Shown: in pieces, positions 38,201 to 49,549 of the stretch
Layout: each line of letters begins with the position of its first letter
How positions within the stretch are numbered: position 1 is the first letter of the stretch
Assembly (NCBI GenBank): GCA_037957365.1
Contig: JARHVA010006307.1
Coordinates: forward strand, 420,001 to 484,000
Length of the DNA stretch: 64,000 bases
DNA from: Torreya grandis
Lineage: Eukaryota; Streptophyta; Pinopsida; Cupressales; Taxaceae
Reading direction: 5' to 3'
The notes under the pieces: model-generated
Told to the model about the DNA's origin: nothing
Seen by the model: the letters and a program-made list of their open reading frames with translations, nothing else
Databases searched by the model: none
Program-made: the position numbers and the translations under genes

Positions 38201-38399
38201 GATCATAACTATAGAAGAAAATATAGCCAAGGTGAGGAGCATTAGGGAAGCTTTAGAGAGAAATGATAGAGATATTGATGACCTACCTAAGCAGGAGGAT
38301 GAGCTCCTCGAGCCAACTATCAATTTAAAGTTAGTTGATGACCAACATCAAAAAGTAATGAGGTTACTTCAACAGGACCAAGGGTTTTCATTAGGATAG
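35291..38399 (+). pseudogene. Long unknown reading frame inside element E U3 (left LTR copy)
   Basis: A decayed coding trace of about 1,030 codons starts at an ATG at 35291 (MEDTEIYLILDTEGRVFKDT). It continues through FKDTKFDVVALNTRDNNW, QMTSIHYVVTKLEVIYCIDV, LKQQFSTIEKRTINHLF and FKYRDHIHFIYDYV. The second half has LSEVNLFIYENPIH and EWFIYGKL (37047-37229), then GIKMEVPNPLKITHSLVGVQ, LERVTTKKAIIGGEEFTFQK and FFGLTPIGG (37343-37558). It ends with a charged, heptad-like tail at 38058-38399 (EVRSESQGRSRDDNNRIMDM, EENIAKVRSIREALERNDRD, DDQHQKVMRLLQQDQG) that looks like coiled coil. Stops and frameshifts split it. It is no gag, pol or env that I recognise. It lies upstream of the TATA box, so in an active element it would sit at the 3' end of the genomic RNA. 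Confidence 0.62.
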
Positions 38400-38616
38400 G
38401 GTCCACTAATTAGTTAAGAATATTCCGTTTTGTGGAAGCATAATAAAATTTTAAAATGGAATATTATTTTGTAAAGGCATGTGCTATTTATATGCACATT
38501 GCCTAAAGGTCAATCTAAAGTCTAGTCTATTTTTAAAACTTTGTATAAAGGACAAATGTCTTTTACATTTTGTACACTTGTAAGTTGATGCAACTAACTA
38601 ACATGATTCCTTGAAA

Positions 38617-38627
38617 TATATAAAAGG
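38617..38627 (+). promoter_or_regulatory. TATA box of element E 5' LTR
   Basis: TATATAAAAGG, followed by GAGCATTGTCATTTGT. The same block is in the right LTR at 52877-52886 (CTATAAAAGG). It is the most promoter-like sequence in the LTR and places the U3/R border near 38650. Confidence 0.6.
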
Positions 38628-38659
38628 AGCATTGTCATTTGTAAATAAGGGGGGAGTTT

Positions 38660-39460
38660 TTGAGCCACAAAACTAGTGTAAACTTTGAAGCAATTACTAC
38701 AAGTAGAGAATTATAAGAAGATAATCCCATCTTGTTTTTGTGAATTATTATTTAGCTTCTCTCTTAATTGTCTATTCTAGATCTCAAATTTGAATGGGTT
38801 TTAAGAATTTTAAATGTGCATCTTTAATACAGGGTTGCTAATTTGTGAAAATGTTAGATTACTTGATTTTTTTTTAATTCATTTTATTTGCTCTGCATAA
38901 GGATGTGCATATGTTATTTGACTACAGTAATAAATCTTTAAAGTAAAGATAGTTCTTACTTATATTTTTTCATACTATCCATATATAATTCTTTGGTGTG
39001 TGGTAAGATTTGGGTGTATGCTATCTCATGCTATACATTGGTTAAATGTATGTTCAATTAGAATTTAAACCTTGTCATGATGTTTGAGGTAGATATCAAC
39101 AACACATTTTCTTTCTGCCCTACCTTTCCCTTTTTCTCCCTTTTTAACCAAATCACTTTAGCATAACTATCATTGTAAATATTTATTTTAGAATAGTATT
39201 AGATTAGAATTTTATCACAATTCACTAAAATTAGTATAGATTAATACATATTTTGTAAATATTATTGAGAAGACCAAGGTGGCTCTGAACAACCAAGTTT
39301 TATAAATATTGTGGAATAGTTTGCTTGATTTACTACTATTTCATCATAGATAACCAAATTAGCACATCATACTACTCATGATCTGAATTCTTTGAGTTAT
39401 ATAATGAGAAGTGTTCTTTAAACACTAAGAGAACCTATGATATACTTAGAGGCATCAATA
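38660..39460 (+). other. Element E R-U5 region, no gene
   Basis: The rest of the LTR downstream of the presumed transcription start. AATAAA at about 38929 could serve polyadenylation. No coding potential was seen. Confidence 0.45.
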
Positions 39461-39462
39461 TG

Positions 39463-39480
39463 TGGAGTTGCGCTAGTGAT
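39463..39480 (+). other. Element E primer-binding site (candidate)
   Basis: TGGAGTTGCGCTAGTGAT begins two bases after the LTR, where the primer site must be. It is not the tRNA-Met type; the donor tRNA was not identified. Confidence 0.5.
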
Positions 39481-40089
39481 AGAAGGAGGGCTTCAACAAA
39501 TCCTTGTGAATTTGTAAGATCTTTACTATTTTTAGTGTATTTTGATCTAAGATCATTATATTATTTACATAATTATACTTATTTTAGTATAATTATGTAA
39601 AGGTTGGTGATATTCATGGTTTTAGACCCATCTTTATGCTTCTTTTAGACAAAGATTAATGTTCTTTGAAAGTATACACTTGATTATGGTAAAGTTGGCT
39701 TTAACTTTGTCAATTCAATGGGTTTGAGGTTAGTAATAACTATTTTGGTTAAATATTTAGATATCCTTTGAAAATTTTAGTTCATTTGAGTTTAGAGTTG
39801 TAAATATCATTCACATGTAATTAGACATATCTTTGAGCTAGTTTAATTGAATATCTTAGTGTTTTGTTGTTCTTTACATGAATATTTGAAAATTTCACTT
39901 AATGTCTTTGTTATTTGTAAATATTTATTTGACACATCATATTTCAAATATAAATCAAAGTTCTCAAGTTGGAATTACCAAGAATTAGAATAAGGTCACA
40001 TTCAAAAACAAGGGAACCTCTACTTAAACTAGAGATCCATAGGAGAGCTAGGTAGGACAAAGGTAGGTGTAGAAATTCAAAGTCTTTGC

Positions 40090-41435
40090 TAACTTCACCA
40101 CTCCAAGGTACTCCTATATTTGACCTTTATAAAGGTATGGTCTAGATATGGAATTCCTCTATCAATATACCAGGTGTAGTACATGATCTCCCCCATAATC
40201 CTAAGAAATATTTGCCAATGTTTAGTCCAAATGGTGTTGTAGCTGTAGAGGAACACATTAAATCATTTAAATCTACATTAAGATTGTTAAATGTCACCCG
40301 TGAAGATTTAACATGTAGGTTGTTTCCTTTTACATTTAGGGATGATGCATATGAGTGGTTTCTTAATTTTCTTGACAATTACATTATCACCTAGGATCAT
40401 TTTAACAACAGTTTTATTGACCAATTTGGTAAGATCATTAGTCCCTATGTTTTGTACCAAAAATTTACCACCATCAGAAGAGATTCTAGTGACTCCATAA
40501 GAACATTTAATGTTATGTTTCAAAATATGCATAGCCAGACCATATATCCCTACAAATTTGATGATGTTTTGGCTTTAAAACTCTATAAAGATGTAGTAGA
40601 TCCTATGAATTCTATGTTCTTAAAGAGATATCTTCCAGTCATAGCCATCTTAACCCAAGCATATTCTAAAGTAGTGATCATTAATGATCAAATGCAACCT
40701 TAGGTAAAAATTAATTACTCCATTCCCAATGTCAATCCACATATGCATACCTTAAATATCTTTCCTAACAATAATTAGAATGTTCCAACTTTGAATCAGC
40801 TCCCAACTTTGAACTGATTACCCTTGATCCATGTTGCTCCTAACTAGAACTTAAGATTCCTAAACCATCCTATAATTGGATTTAATTCAAATGATAAAAA
40901 TAATTTGGTACCAACCAATGGTGATAATAATAATTAGGTTCATAATTTAGAAGCTCCCCAGAGTGAGAATGACTCTATCTTAAAAATGGTCTAAAAATTT
41001 AGCACTGATTTCCTCCAATTGGAAAAGAAAGTTAGCAATATGAGAGAAATATCGGGTAGTATATTCTCATTTCAAAGATTCAATAGACCTAATAATAGAT
41101 TATAGAGTGATAGTTTTCATAATAGTAAGAATAATGATTAATCTACTGATAATAAGAATATGGGCATTAATCTTATTGAGGTTTCATTAAATGATTATTG
41201 TAGAGTTCATTATACTACTAAGCATGGTGAAATGGATTTCATTGAATTATGCAAAGCCTTTGAGGCCATTCAAGGAGAGTTAGACACCTTTGAAGTTTTT
41301 CCTAACAAAGATGATGGTGTAAGTACATTAGGATCTAAATCTATTGACCAAGCCTTCATGGTAGAGACGTTTGACTTCCCTTTCCAAGAAGATAATGAAT
41401 TTGATGATGTTCTTGAAAAATTTCATGCTTTTTAG
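40090..41435 (+). pseudogene. Element E gag, decayed
   Basis: The gag core runs from about 40190: YLPMFSPNGVVAVEEHIKSF, TLRLLNVTREDLTCRLFPFT, FRDDAYEWFLNFLDNYIIT, then a stop. It goes on with FIDQFGKIISPYVLYQKF, DSSDSIRTFNVMFQNMHSQT and DVLALKLYKDVVDPMNSMFL. FPFTF, AYEWF and the FxxxF spacing are those of a Ty3/gypsy gag (Retrotrans_gag). At 41160-41435 a second open stretch has YCRVHYTTKHGEMDFIELCK, a C-x2-H-x4-H-x7-C arrangement that may be the remains of a zinc-binding segment, followed by an acidic tail. Stops between 40700 and 41160 interrupt the frame. Confidence 0.83.
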
Positions 41436-41486
41436 TAGTTCTTAATAAAGACCTATCCATTGAGTAATAGAGAGTAGAGGTAGCAT

Positions 41487-42190
41487 TTGACTACCTCAAT
41501 ACCTCTAAAGATATTTGGCACTCCTCTAGATACTACCTTAGATAATAACCCAAAACCTTCAAAGGGAAGTACTTTTAAACAAAGTACTAATGCATTTATC
41601 TCTTCAAATAAAACTAGGTATAATATTTTGGAAGACATGAAGAAAATAAAAGTTAATATCACATTGCATGAATTGACACATATCACTAAGAAAAGGGACC
41701 TATTATTGGATTCCTTGTCTAAGAATCCTAGTAAGCCATCCAAAACTGATAATGCCAATGTTACTATGTACAAGGCTAAGATAGAGTCCCCACCTTTTCT
41801 GATTACTATCAAAATGTTTGGTAATAATCTACATAACTATTTATTAGATTCTAGTGTATCCACCAACATTATTTTAGTAGGTATTTGTAAACATATTGAC
41901 TTGAATCCTATCAAACATAACATAATTGTCACTCAGTTAGATAAGTCTAAATTCAAGGTAGTTAGAGAGTTATTAAATGTTAATATGCAACTTGCCTCTA
42001 AGCCTAGAGTCTAGCAATTTATTAACATTCAGGTGATAGACATACCTGATGCTTATGGTTTGATGTTAATAATGGAATGGAAAAAGGCCCTAAATGGATA
42101 TATGTCCACTAACTATTCTCATTTGTGGCTGCCATGGAAATGGGTACCAAATCAAATTAGAGTTGAAAAAGAACCAAAGGTGAAACATAT
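41487..42190 (+). pseudogene. Element E retropepsin, decayed
   Basis: The 175-codon open stretch 41487-42014 begins with a linker. It then has PPFLITIKMFGNNLHNYLLD followed by SSVSTNIILVGICKHIDL, the retropepsin active site with DSSVS in place of DSGAS. After a stop it continues with VIDIPDAYGLMLIMEWKKAL and NGYMSTNYSHLWLPWK, closely following the Tat-type protease C-terminus (DIPxAYGxLLSRDWSxKLNGYxxTDWSHxWLPxK). It is followed by an extra RNase H and then RT. Confidence 0.83.
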
Positions 42191-42289
42191 GATCATAGAA
42201 TGAAATGTTGTGAATGAAAATTTGAACATAGTTGACTCTAATTTGGGAGTTTTCACTCTTAAAACTAATAAGTTAAGTAATTCTAAACC

Positions 42290-42930
42290 TTCTCATATTG
42301 TACTTGGGTTATGGAAGATGCATTTTGATGGGGCTAAATATAAGTCTGGGTCCATAATAGGAGTTATCCTAACCAATCCTCTTAGTAAGGAATGTAATGC
42401 TTATTATAGACTCCAATTTACATGTACCAATAACCTTGAATAATATGAAGCATTGATCTTAGGTTTGAAGTTTTCCATCAAATACAAAGTCAAAGAACTA
42501 TTGGTTCATGGTATCTTAGAACTAGTAGTCAATCAGGTAAGGAGTAGATACTAGTGAAAATTATCATACCTCAAGAGATATAAGTTAAGAGTCTGGTATT
42601 TTCTATAATATTTTGATGCATTAAACATTGTTTCCATCCTTAGATAATAAAACAAGGCTACTAATTAACTTGCCTTAGCTATATCCAATCTTATGCCAAA
42701 CCCTGACTCTTAGAACTTTAGCATTAAGCTGGTTCATTTCCCTTATATCCTAGATAACATAAACCACCCACAAGTTTTTATTGATGACCAAAAAATCCTA
42801 TATTTCATGACTAATTCAAGGGTCTTTGAATCTCATGTCATTTATGAGGCCAATGTGAATACTCTTAAAGAAGATGGAAGATTTGGTGGTAAAGTCATTC
42901 AGTTGAATGACAACAAAATTCCAAAAACAT
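42290..42930 (+). pseudogene. Element E additional RNase H-like domain, upstream of RT
   Basis: This reads LGLWKMHFDGAKYKSGSIIG, VILTNPLSKECNAYYRLQFT and CTNNLE, then a stop and YEALILGLKFSIKYKVKELL, VHGILELVVNQVRSRY and, further on, VFIDDQKILYFMTNSRVF. The pattern WxxxFDGAxxxxGxGxGxxL, ECTNNxAEYEALxxGLxxA, VxGDSELVVNQV is that of the archaeal/plant-type RNase H (aRNH) acquired by Tat elements. The first Asp (codon about 42327) and the Glu of YEAL remain. The third acidic residue (GDS) has become GIL. This copy lies between protease and RT, separate from the ordinary RNase H after RT. Confidence 0.78.
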
Positions 42931-43089
42931 GATTGCCTTGGAGAGATTATTTGATTAGGATAAACTAGTTGAGAACTATAGGATTATAAAAAAAAGTGGG
43001 AAGGATTACAAAACACTTAATTTTTGACCTCAAGATTAACCTCAACTATTTAATATTGGAACATCATGTACAAGCATTAAAGATAAGAA

Positions 43090-44460
43090 ACCCAAAGATT
43101 TGTTGAGAAGCTATAAGGACATAATAGTGTGGTCTTATGATGACTTGAATATGTTTGATCTAAAACTCATCACTCATACCATACCCTTGAAGAAATAATT
43201 CAAACCTTTTAGATAAAAGCAAAGGCTATCAACCCTATTTTAAAACCAATGATTTTAAAAGAGGTTAAAAATTTATTAGATGCAAATATTGTATTTCCCA
43301 TTAGCCATTCTACTTGAGTTACTAATTTAGTCCCAATAAAAAAAAGAATGGTGAAATAAGACTGTGTATTGATTTTAGGAATATAAATAAGTCATCTAAA
43401 AAGGATAATTATCCTTTACCTTCTTTGAACCAAGTCATACAAAGTGTTTATAGTTCTGATATGATGTCCTTTCTTGATGAATTTTTAGGGTATAACCAAG
43501 TATTAGTGAATCAAGAAGATAGGATGAACACTGATTTCACTACCAAATGGGGCACATTTGCATACAAGAGGATTTCATTCAGACTAATCAATGTAGGATA
43601 AACATTCCAAAGCACCATGGATCATGCTTTCTAGGGTTTGGTAGGTAAATGTATCATTATATACATGGATGATTTGACTATTTTTTCTAAGAACTAGGAA
43701 GACCACATTATGCATTTACAATAGGTATTTGAAAGGTGCATAAGGCATGGGATTTATGTTAACCCAAAGAAGAGTATTTTTTATGTTATTGAGGGAAATT
43801 TGTTAGTCTATGTCACTACTAAGGAAGGAATCTCTATAGACCCAGATAGAGTAAATGTTATATCATAGATAGAACCTCCCAATAGTAGGAAATAACTATA
43901 ATCATTCTTTGGAAAAATTAATTTTGTAAGGAAATTTATTTTTGGTTTTGGAGGAATTGTCAAACCATTCGATGACATGTTAAAAAAAGATGCCAAAATC
44001 AGTTGGAATGAAGAAAATAGGAAGGCCTTTAAGGAAATCAAAGATGAAATTGGTCAAACTCCAGTCCTGATAAGCCTAGATTTCTCCAAAGATTTTTACC
44101 TTTACTCCTTTGCTTCTGATCATACTATTGTTTTAGTTTTAACTCATAAAATTGATGGATGTGACCATATAATTTATTTCATGAGCACCAACTTTAAATT
44201 TTTTGAGTTAAATTATTCTTTAATTGATAAACAAACATGTGCATTAGTAAAGGTAGTGAAAAAATTTAGGCACTACATTCTTAGGAATAAATTGCATGTC
44301 ATCCTACCTAACCCTGCTAAAAATCTCATGCTAAGTTAGAATGAACTTGGAGAGTGAAGAGCTAAGTAGATTTATATCCTTTAGGAATATGACATTGAGA
44401 TGAAAATTGTAATATTGGTAAGGTGCCAAGGTTTGATTCAAATGATTGCCAATGATAACC
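43090..44460 (+). pseudogene. Element E RT and RNase H, decayed
   Basis: RT runs from about 43190: HTIPLKK near the start, then VKNLLDANIVFPISHST, GEIRLCIDFRNINKSSKKDN, YPLPSLNQVIQSVYSSDMMS, FLGYNQVLVNQEDRMNTDFT and TKWGTFAYKRISFRLINVG. The catalytic IIYMDDLTIFSKN follows (YMDD intact, 43662-43673), then IRHGIYVNPKKSIF. The connection reads FFGKINFVRKFIFGFGGIVK. The open stretch 43977-44339 is RNase H: WNEENRKAFKEIKDEIGQTP, VLISLDFSKDFYLYSFASDH, ELNYSLIDKQTCALVKVVKK, FRHYILRNKLHVILPNPAKN. Frames shift several times but the core is easy to read. This is the best-preserved RT in the window. Confidence 0.9.
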
Positions 44461-44469
44461 CCAAGCTTA

Positions 44470-45740
44470 ATGTCATGCAAGTTAAACAAGAAATTTTTCA
44501 ATCTAATAACTGGTGTGATCCTATCATTCACTTGTTGATTAATAATACTTGTCTTGTAAGACTACCTAGGGGTCATAAGAGAGCTCCAAGACTCAAAGTA
44601 ATCCATTATCTGATTAATAATGGAGTGTTATGCCAAAATAACTTTGAAGGTGTCTACCTATGATGCATTTTAAAATAAGATGTTGCTAAGATAATGAACA
44701 TTTTTTAATGAAAAGTTGGGAAGTGGTAATACATCTAGAAGAACCACAACCCACAAAATTCTGATATCTAGTTACTATTGTCCGACCATCTTTAAAGACT
44801 CTCACAAGCATGTGAGGGAATGCCACTCATGCCAAATATTTATCACAAAGGAGCCAAAAGTATCAATGATGTTACAACTAGTAATGGTTGATAAACCCTT
44901 TGCATAGTGTGGGTTAGAATTTTTAGGGGTGATCAACCCTAACTCATCAGAAGGTCACAAGTACATTCTAACTACCACTAATTATTGCATAAGGTGGACT
45001 AAACTAAATAATTGATCAATTTTTTAGAAGAAAACATATGCACTACATTTAGAACTCCAATCTCCCTAGCATGTGATAATGGATCTAATTTCACATCCAT
45101 TGAAATACAAAATGGGTATATGATAACAGTATCATTATCAAGTTCTCATCTAACCATTACCCTCAAGGTAATGGAGTGTCTGAATCTACAAATAAAAACT
45201 TAATGAAAAAAATAAAGAAGTCTGTAGTAGACAAACCTATAACTTGGCATATGCTTCTCAAAAATTCCCTTTGGATAGACAAAATAAGAATCAAACAGGA
45301 CCTAAAGTCATCACCATTCTTGTTAGTGTATGGCCAAGAGCCCATATTCCTTATCACCCTCAAGTTACCTACATATAAGTTCATACAAGAATATATGGAA
45401 GAATATCAGGAACTTGCAAATTCCAAATTGTTAGACATTATTTCAAATGGAAGATGCATGAGAAGAATATTTTTCCAATTTTAGCATACACCAAACCATG
45501 GTGAAGAGGTGGTTTTATAAGATATCAAAGATAAAGGTATTCACAAGGCATCTAAACCTAAGGGAAAACATGGAAATTTCACACCTCTATGGATGGGCTC
45601 CTACTAGATTATCAAGACACTTGAGAACAACACCTTTAAACTAAAAGACCTATAAGGAATAGAATTCACAATTCTCACCAATGGGTATTACCTCAATCAT
45701 TACTTTTCTATTGCTCCTCCTGGGGTCTTCATAGAGTAAA
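44470..45740 (+). pseudogene. Element E integrase, decayed
   Basis: The zinc head at about 44540-44860 gives LPRGHKRAPRLKVIHYLINN, GVLCQNNFEGVYL and, after frameshifts, HVRECHSCQIFITKEP (HHCC tail CHSC). The catalytic core follows with KPFA, GLEFLGVINPNSSEGHKYIL, TTTNYCIRWTK (first Asp not kept: LDVIG-like LGVIN), FRTPISLACDNGSNFTS (second Asp in CDNGSNF) and, at 45176-45484, ESTNKNLMKKIKKSV (catalytic Glu in GVSESTNK), KPITWHMLLKNSLWIDKIRI and SPFLLVYGQEPIF. A C-terminal piece has TFKLKDL followed by LTNGYYLNHYF. No chromodomain was found, as expected outside chromoviruses. Confidence 0.87.
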
Positions 45741-46800
45741 TATGTTAGACTAGTTAGAGTTAGTGTAGGTAGGCTAGTTTAGTTTCCTTATTCTCTTTAT
45801 TTCATATCCCTTGTTTGTACATATGCTTGTGCATATTTATTTGATTTTTATTTGATCTCTACTTTTTTTCTTTCTATTATGTTTTTTTTCTTTATTTTGT
45901 CCCTTGCCACTAATAAGTCTTTTTGGGAAGCCCTCAGCTCAGAGTTTATTCAAAAATTGCAAAAACTCTATGAGTTCAAAAATGTAGGTATGTATCTTGA
46001 GCAAATGCTGACCATGGATCTAAAATATGATCTTAATGTTATGATTTATAAAAACTAGTAAAGACTAAGTGGATAGATTAACTATTTCATAAGAACTCAA
46101 ACATTATTTTGATCTAAACTTAGTTTTAAGAAGAATTACACATATGGGATGAAAGATTAAATTATTGGAACATAGTATTGCTTGAATTTAACAAACATCC
46201 TTTCTTGGGATACAGGTTTTCACCATAGGTTATTGTCTAAGTATTAAACACTTGACCAAATCCCAAAACTTGGCTAACCTAGTTCCCAACCTTTGTTAAA
46301 AAGTGTAAATGGTCTAAAAAATACAAAAATAGGAGATTATTTCAAAATCAAAAGCTTTCCAAGCAAAGGTGATTCTGGTAACCTCTATCAAGGCTATGGA
46401 TTCTTGGATGGCAATGGATCAAGGCTGTGAGTGGAGCCAAAGGTATCTCTATCGAGGTTATGGATGCCTTGCTAATAGTAGAGCAAAGCCCAAGCCTTCC
46501 CTAAGATAAATTATGGTTTTTAATGAATATCCAAACATGTCAAGAGATAATTATTAAAGGCATAAAACCTATAATTTTTCCCCTAAATCTCATGTAAAAT
46601 AGTAAGTGGAATCAAATCACACACACAACATGGCTAGGTTTCAATGTTTGATCGTAATCCTGGAGGTACAAAGTTTGTTTTAACCATAAACTTATTTAGA
46701 TGATGGCATTGATCAAGTGGAATATGTAACATAATTATTTTTCTAAACTAGAGTCTTTGAATTCTAACATATTGCTAGGTTTACTCTAAAATTTGACATT
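45741..46800 (+). other. Element E 3' internal region, no recognised gene
   Basis: Between integrase and 3' LTR. A 68-codon open stretch at 45852-46058 has a very hydrophobic N-terminal segment (ISTFFLSIMFFFFILSLA) that could be a membrane or signal segment, but no known domain follows and it may be chance. A short imperfect duplication (CTCTATCAAGGCTATGGAT near 46382 and CTCTATCGAGGTTATGGAT near 46447) is present. No clear purine tract precedes the LTR at 46801. Confidence 0.5.
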
Positions 46801-49549
46801 TTTTGAGGGCAACATACCCCCATTTCTAAAAAAAGGGGACCCTTGTGTTAAAATTGTGCAAAATATATTCTGAAGTTAAAGTTCAATTGAATAAAGCATC
46901 ATTAACATGTTTTGTACATTATTTTCATTTAAATATCATCCACCCCTTGGTCCATTTGGTATCCTTTGTTCATGGTTCTACTTTAGATTTACCTAATGTT
47001 TCTAATAGTGGATATTTATGTTTTAGATTACAATTTTAATGGAGCTCTCCTTAGTGGGATCATACCTGGGTTTCATGATTTTAATGATTTTATCTCAATT
47101 TGACCTTTTACTAGCCTTTGGTCTATTAAAATTCATATTGAATCCATGTTCAAGCTTCATAAAAACCCTCATTCAGAAACCTTAGAACAAGATTCTTTTA
47201 GACCAAATCCAAAAAATTGGTGGAAACAATTTACATGGGAACATTTTAAATATGCTATAGAGTTAAGACTAATTTTTATATTAAGGCTTGGTAGTGTTTT
47301 TCAAAATTACCAAACCTTAGCCTAAAAATTATAAGCTCGGTCCCCTTAATGTCTCAATTTCTTTTGTCCCCTTTTATTTTAACATGATCCCAAAATTAAT
47401 ACTGCAGGGTCTTTTTATTAAGTTCTTAACTTGGTCCAACTTTTTTTACACAAGCTTAGACTAATGTCTTAGTCCTAAATCCCATTTTATGTTTATTAAC
47501 ATGAATGAGAACTTAATCCTAAGACTTTATCCTAAGTCTTAATTGCCATGAGCCCTAACTTAAATTGCGTGCTTCTTTGTAAGACATATAACCCACATGC
47601 ATTCAGGTGGAAATAATCAGACAAAGTGAGATAAGCCCAATAGATCCAAAACATTTCCCACATACCAATCTATCTCAATCACTCAGATAATTATCAATGG
47701 TCCCCATTTAAGTGGATACTAAATATTAGATGATGTGAAATCAAGAGAGACCTCATTTTTTATGACATAGACTTAACCTAAGTCTTACCCTAAATTTTTA
47801 TTATATTTATCAATAGAATGAAACCTTAGACTAAAGGCTTATGTTTAATACTTTTAATTATTCAAAGGGTCCATGATTTATTATGTTAATAATTAGCTTA
47901 TATACTTTAGTCCTAAGTCCTATTCATATTTATTAATGTAAACAAAGCATTAGTCTATAATCTTGGTCTAAATTTTATGATATCTCAAGCTTACTTAATC
48001 CATTTATGATTGCAAAAACCAATCAAAACCAACTACTTAGATCATGATTAATGGTTCACACTTGCTTGGATGAAAATTATAGAGTGTCATATAATTGGTC
48101 AAAATTTCCATAGGGCTTACTGTGTTTTATGAGACTCAAATTTGACATTCTTGTGCCCATTATTTGACATCTACTAGGTCATCATTGACAATCATGAGGC
48201 TATAAAATTTAATCCCTAGTGATACATTACTAGAACTCAATTTTGACATTCTCACACCTATCATTTGATGGCTGTGAGGCCATCAAAATAAATCTCATAA
48301 ACCAATCTCACTTAGATATATGAACATGTTTTTTTCCTTAATTATGCTTGGAAGTTTTATGCTTCAATGTTAAAATTGGTTTTAAATTACTTAGAAACTA
48401 TGTTTTGATCTAAAATTTGAATGTACATGGGGGGAAATTATAAATACCATATACTTATCTTGAATATTTTCATAAGGTTGAATCGTTTTATTTTAACATT
48501 AGACCAAACTTTAGTTTAAAACCTTATACTTAGTTTATATATGTACCCCTATGGTCTTGTGGAATATTTTATGGGCTTATTATTGAGGCTTGACAAAATG
48601 TGAGATCATATTGCATGAATCATAGATTAAAGCATTTGTCCCAATGTTTGCTTCATATTTATTAATGTGAGAAAAAATTTAGGTAAAAAACCTTAAGTTG
48701 GGTCCTCTTTATTATATTAGGTCCTCTTTTTGCTATGATCTAAATTTAGCCTAAATACTTTAGCCTCAAGATTATTTCATGTTTATTAACATGAAATAAA
48801 ACCTTAGAATAAAATATTTAACCTAAGTTATTTACATGGTCCCATGTTAACTTGAAGTTTGTGCACCTTTTTAGGATCAATGGCTTGCATCTAATCAGGG
48901 CAAGATGATCGAATAAAGCAAGATCACTATGAAGTATTCAATAGAGCCTCTGAGAAAGGGTGAAGCCACCACATGGAAAAAATACATTCATTTTAATATT
49001 GGTATAGATGTATATCTTATAAGGAATATAGGACTACCAAGTGGCATAACCACAGGGCCCAATATAAAGGACATCTAATGGCATGCAACTAGCAAGATTG
49101 AGATCAATGATCCATGTTGATATGTATAGATTTATTCAATGATGTGAAATAAAAGAAATTTTTTTCAAATTTAAATGGTCATATTTAAATTATTTATGAA
49201 CAAAATACCATGAAAAATCCAACTAGATGACATAGATCTACCACATAGATGCCACCTTGGCAGAAAGGGATGAACCAAAAATTTTGTAGACTCAAAAAAA
49301 GTAAAGGTATAAAATCAAAAGTTATAATAAAGTTTAAGGTGTGAACTCACTTGAGTGAAAACAAAAATCACCATTAAATATTGAGAATACCTAAAAAAAC
49401 CCCTTGCATCTACAAAATCCCTAATTTGATCATAATCAAAACAGAGAGCGCTCAATTATCACCTAAGTAAGTACAAATTGATCTTGAAGCAATTTTTAGA
49501 CCATTAGTGAGCAATTTATAAATCTTAAAATCATGGAAGCATGAAAACA

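Larger units (their letters stand above)
32542..39460 (+). repeat. Element E 5' LTR, 6.92 kb
   Basis: Colinear with 46801-53720 over its whole length and almost the same length. By position of the TATA box (38617) about 6.1 kb is U3 and the rest R-U5. U3 holds a set of short repeats (33195-34550) and a long decayed reading frame (35291-38399). The stretches 32542-33140 and 34600-35290 hold no recognised feature. Confidence 0.93.

Noticed and set aside
37928..38323. 131-codon minus-strand frame, Ser/Leu-rich, and its partner at 52180-52575
   Set aside because: It is the antisense shadow of the plus-strand U3 frame, which has the better amino-acid pattern and lies in the transcribed direction of the element.
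46845..47039. 64-codon frame at the start of the element E 3' LTR
   Set aside because: The same place in the 5' LTR (32586-32780) does not keep the frame, and it lies in noncoding U3.
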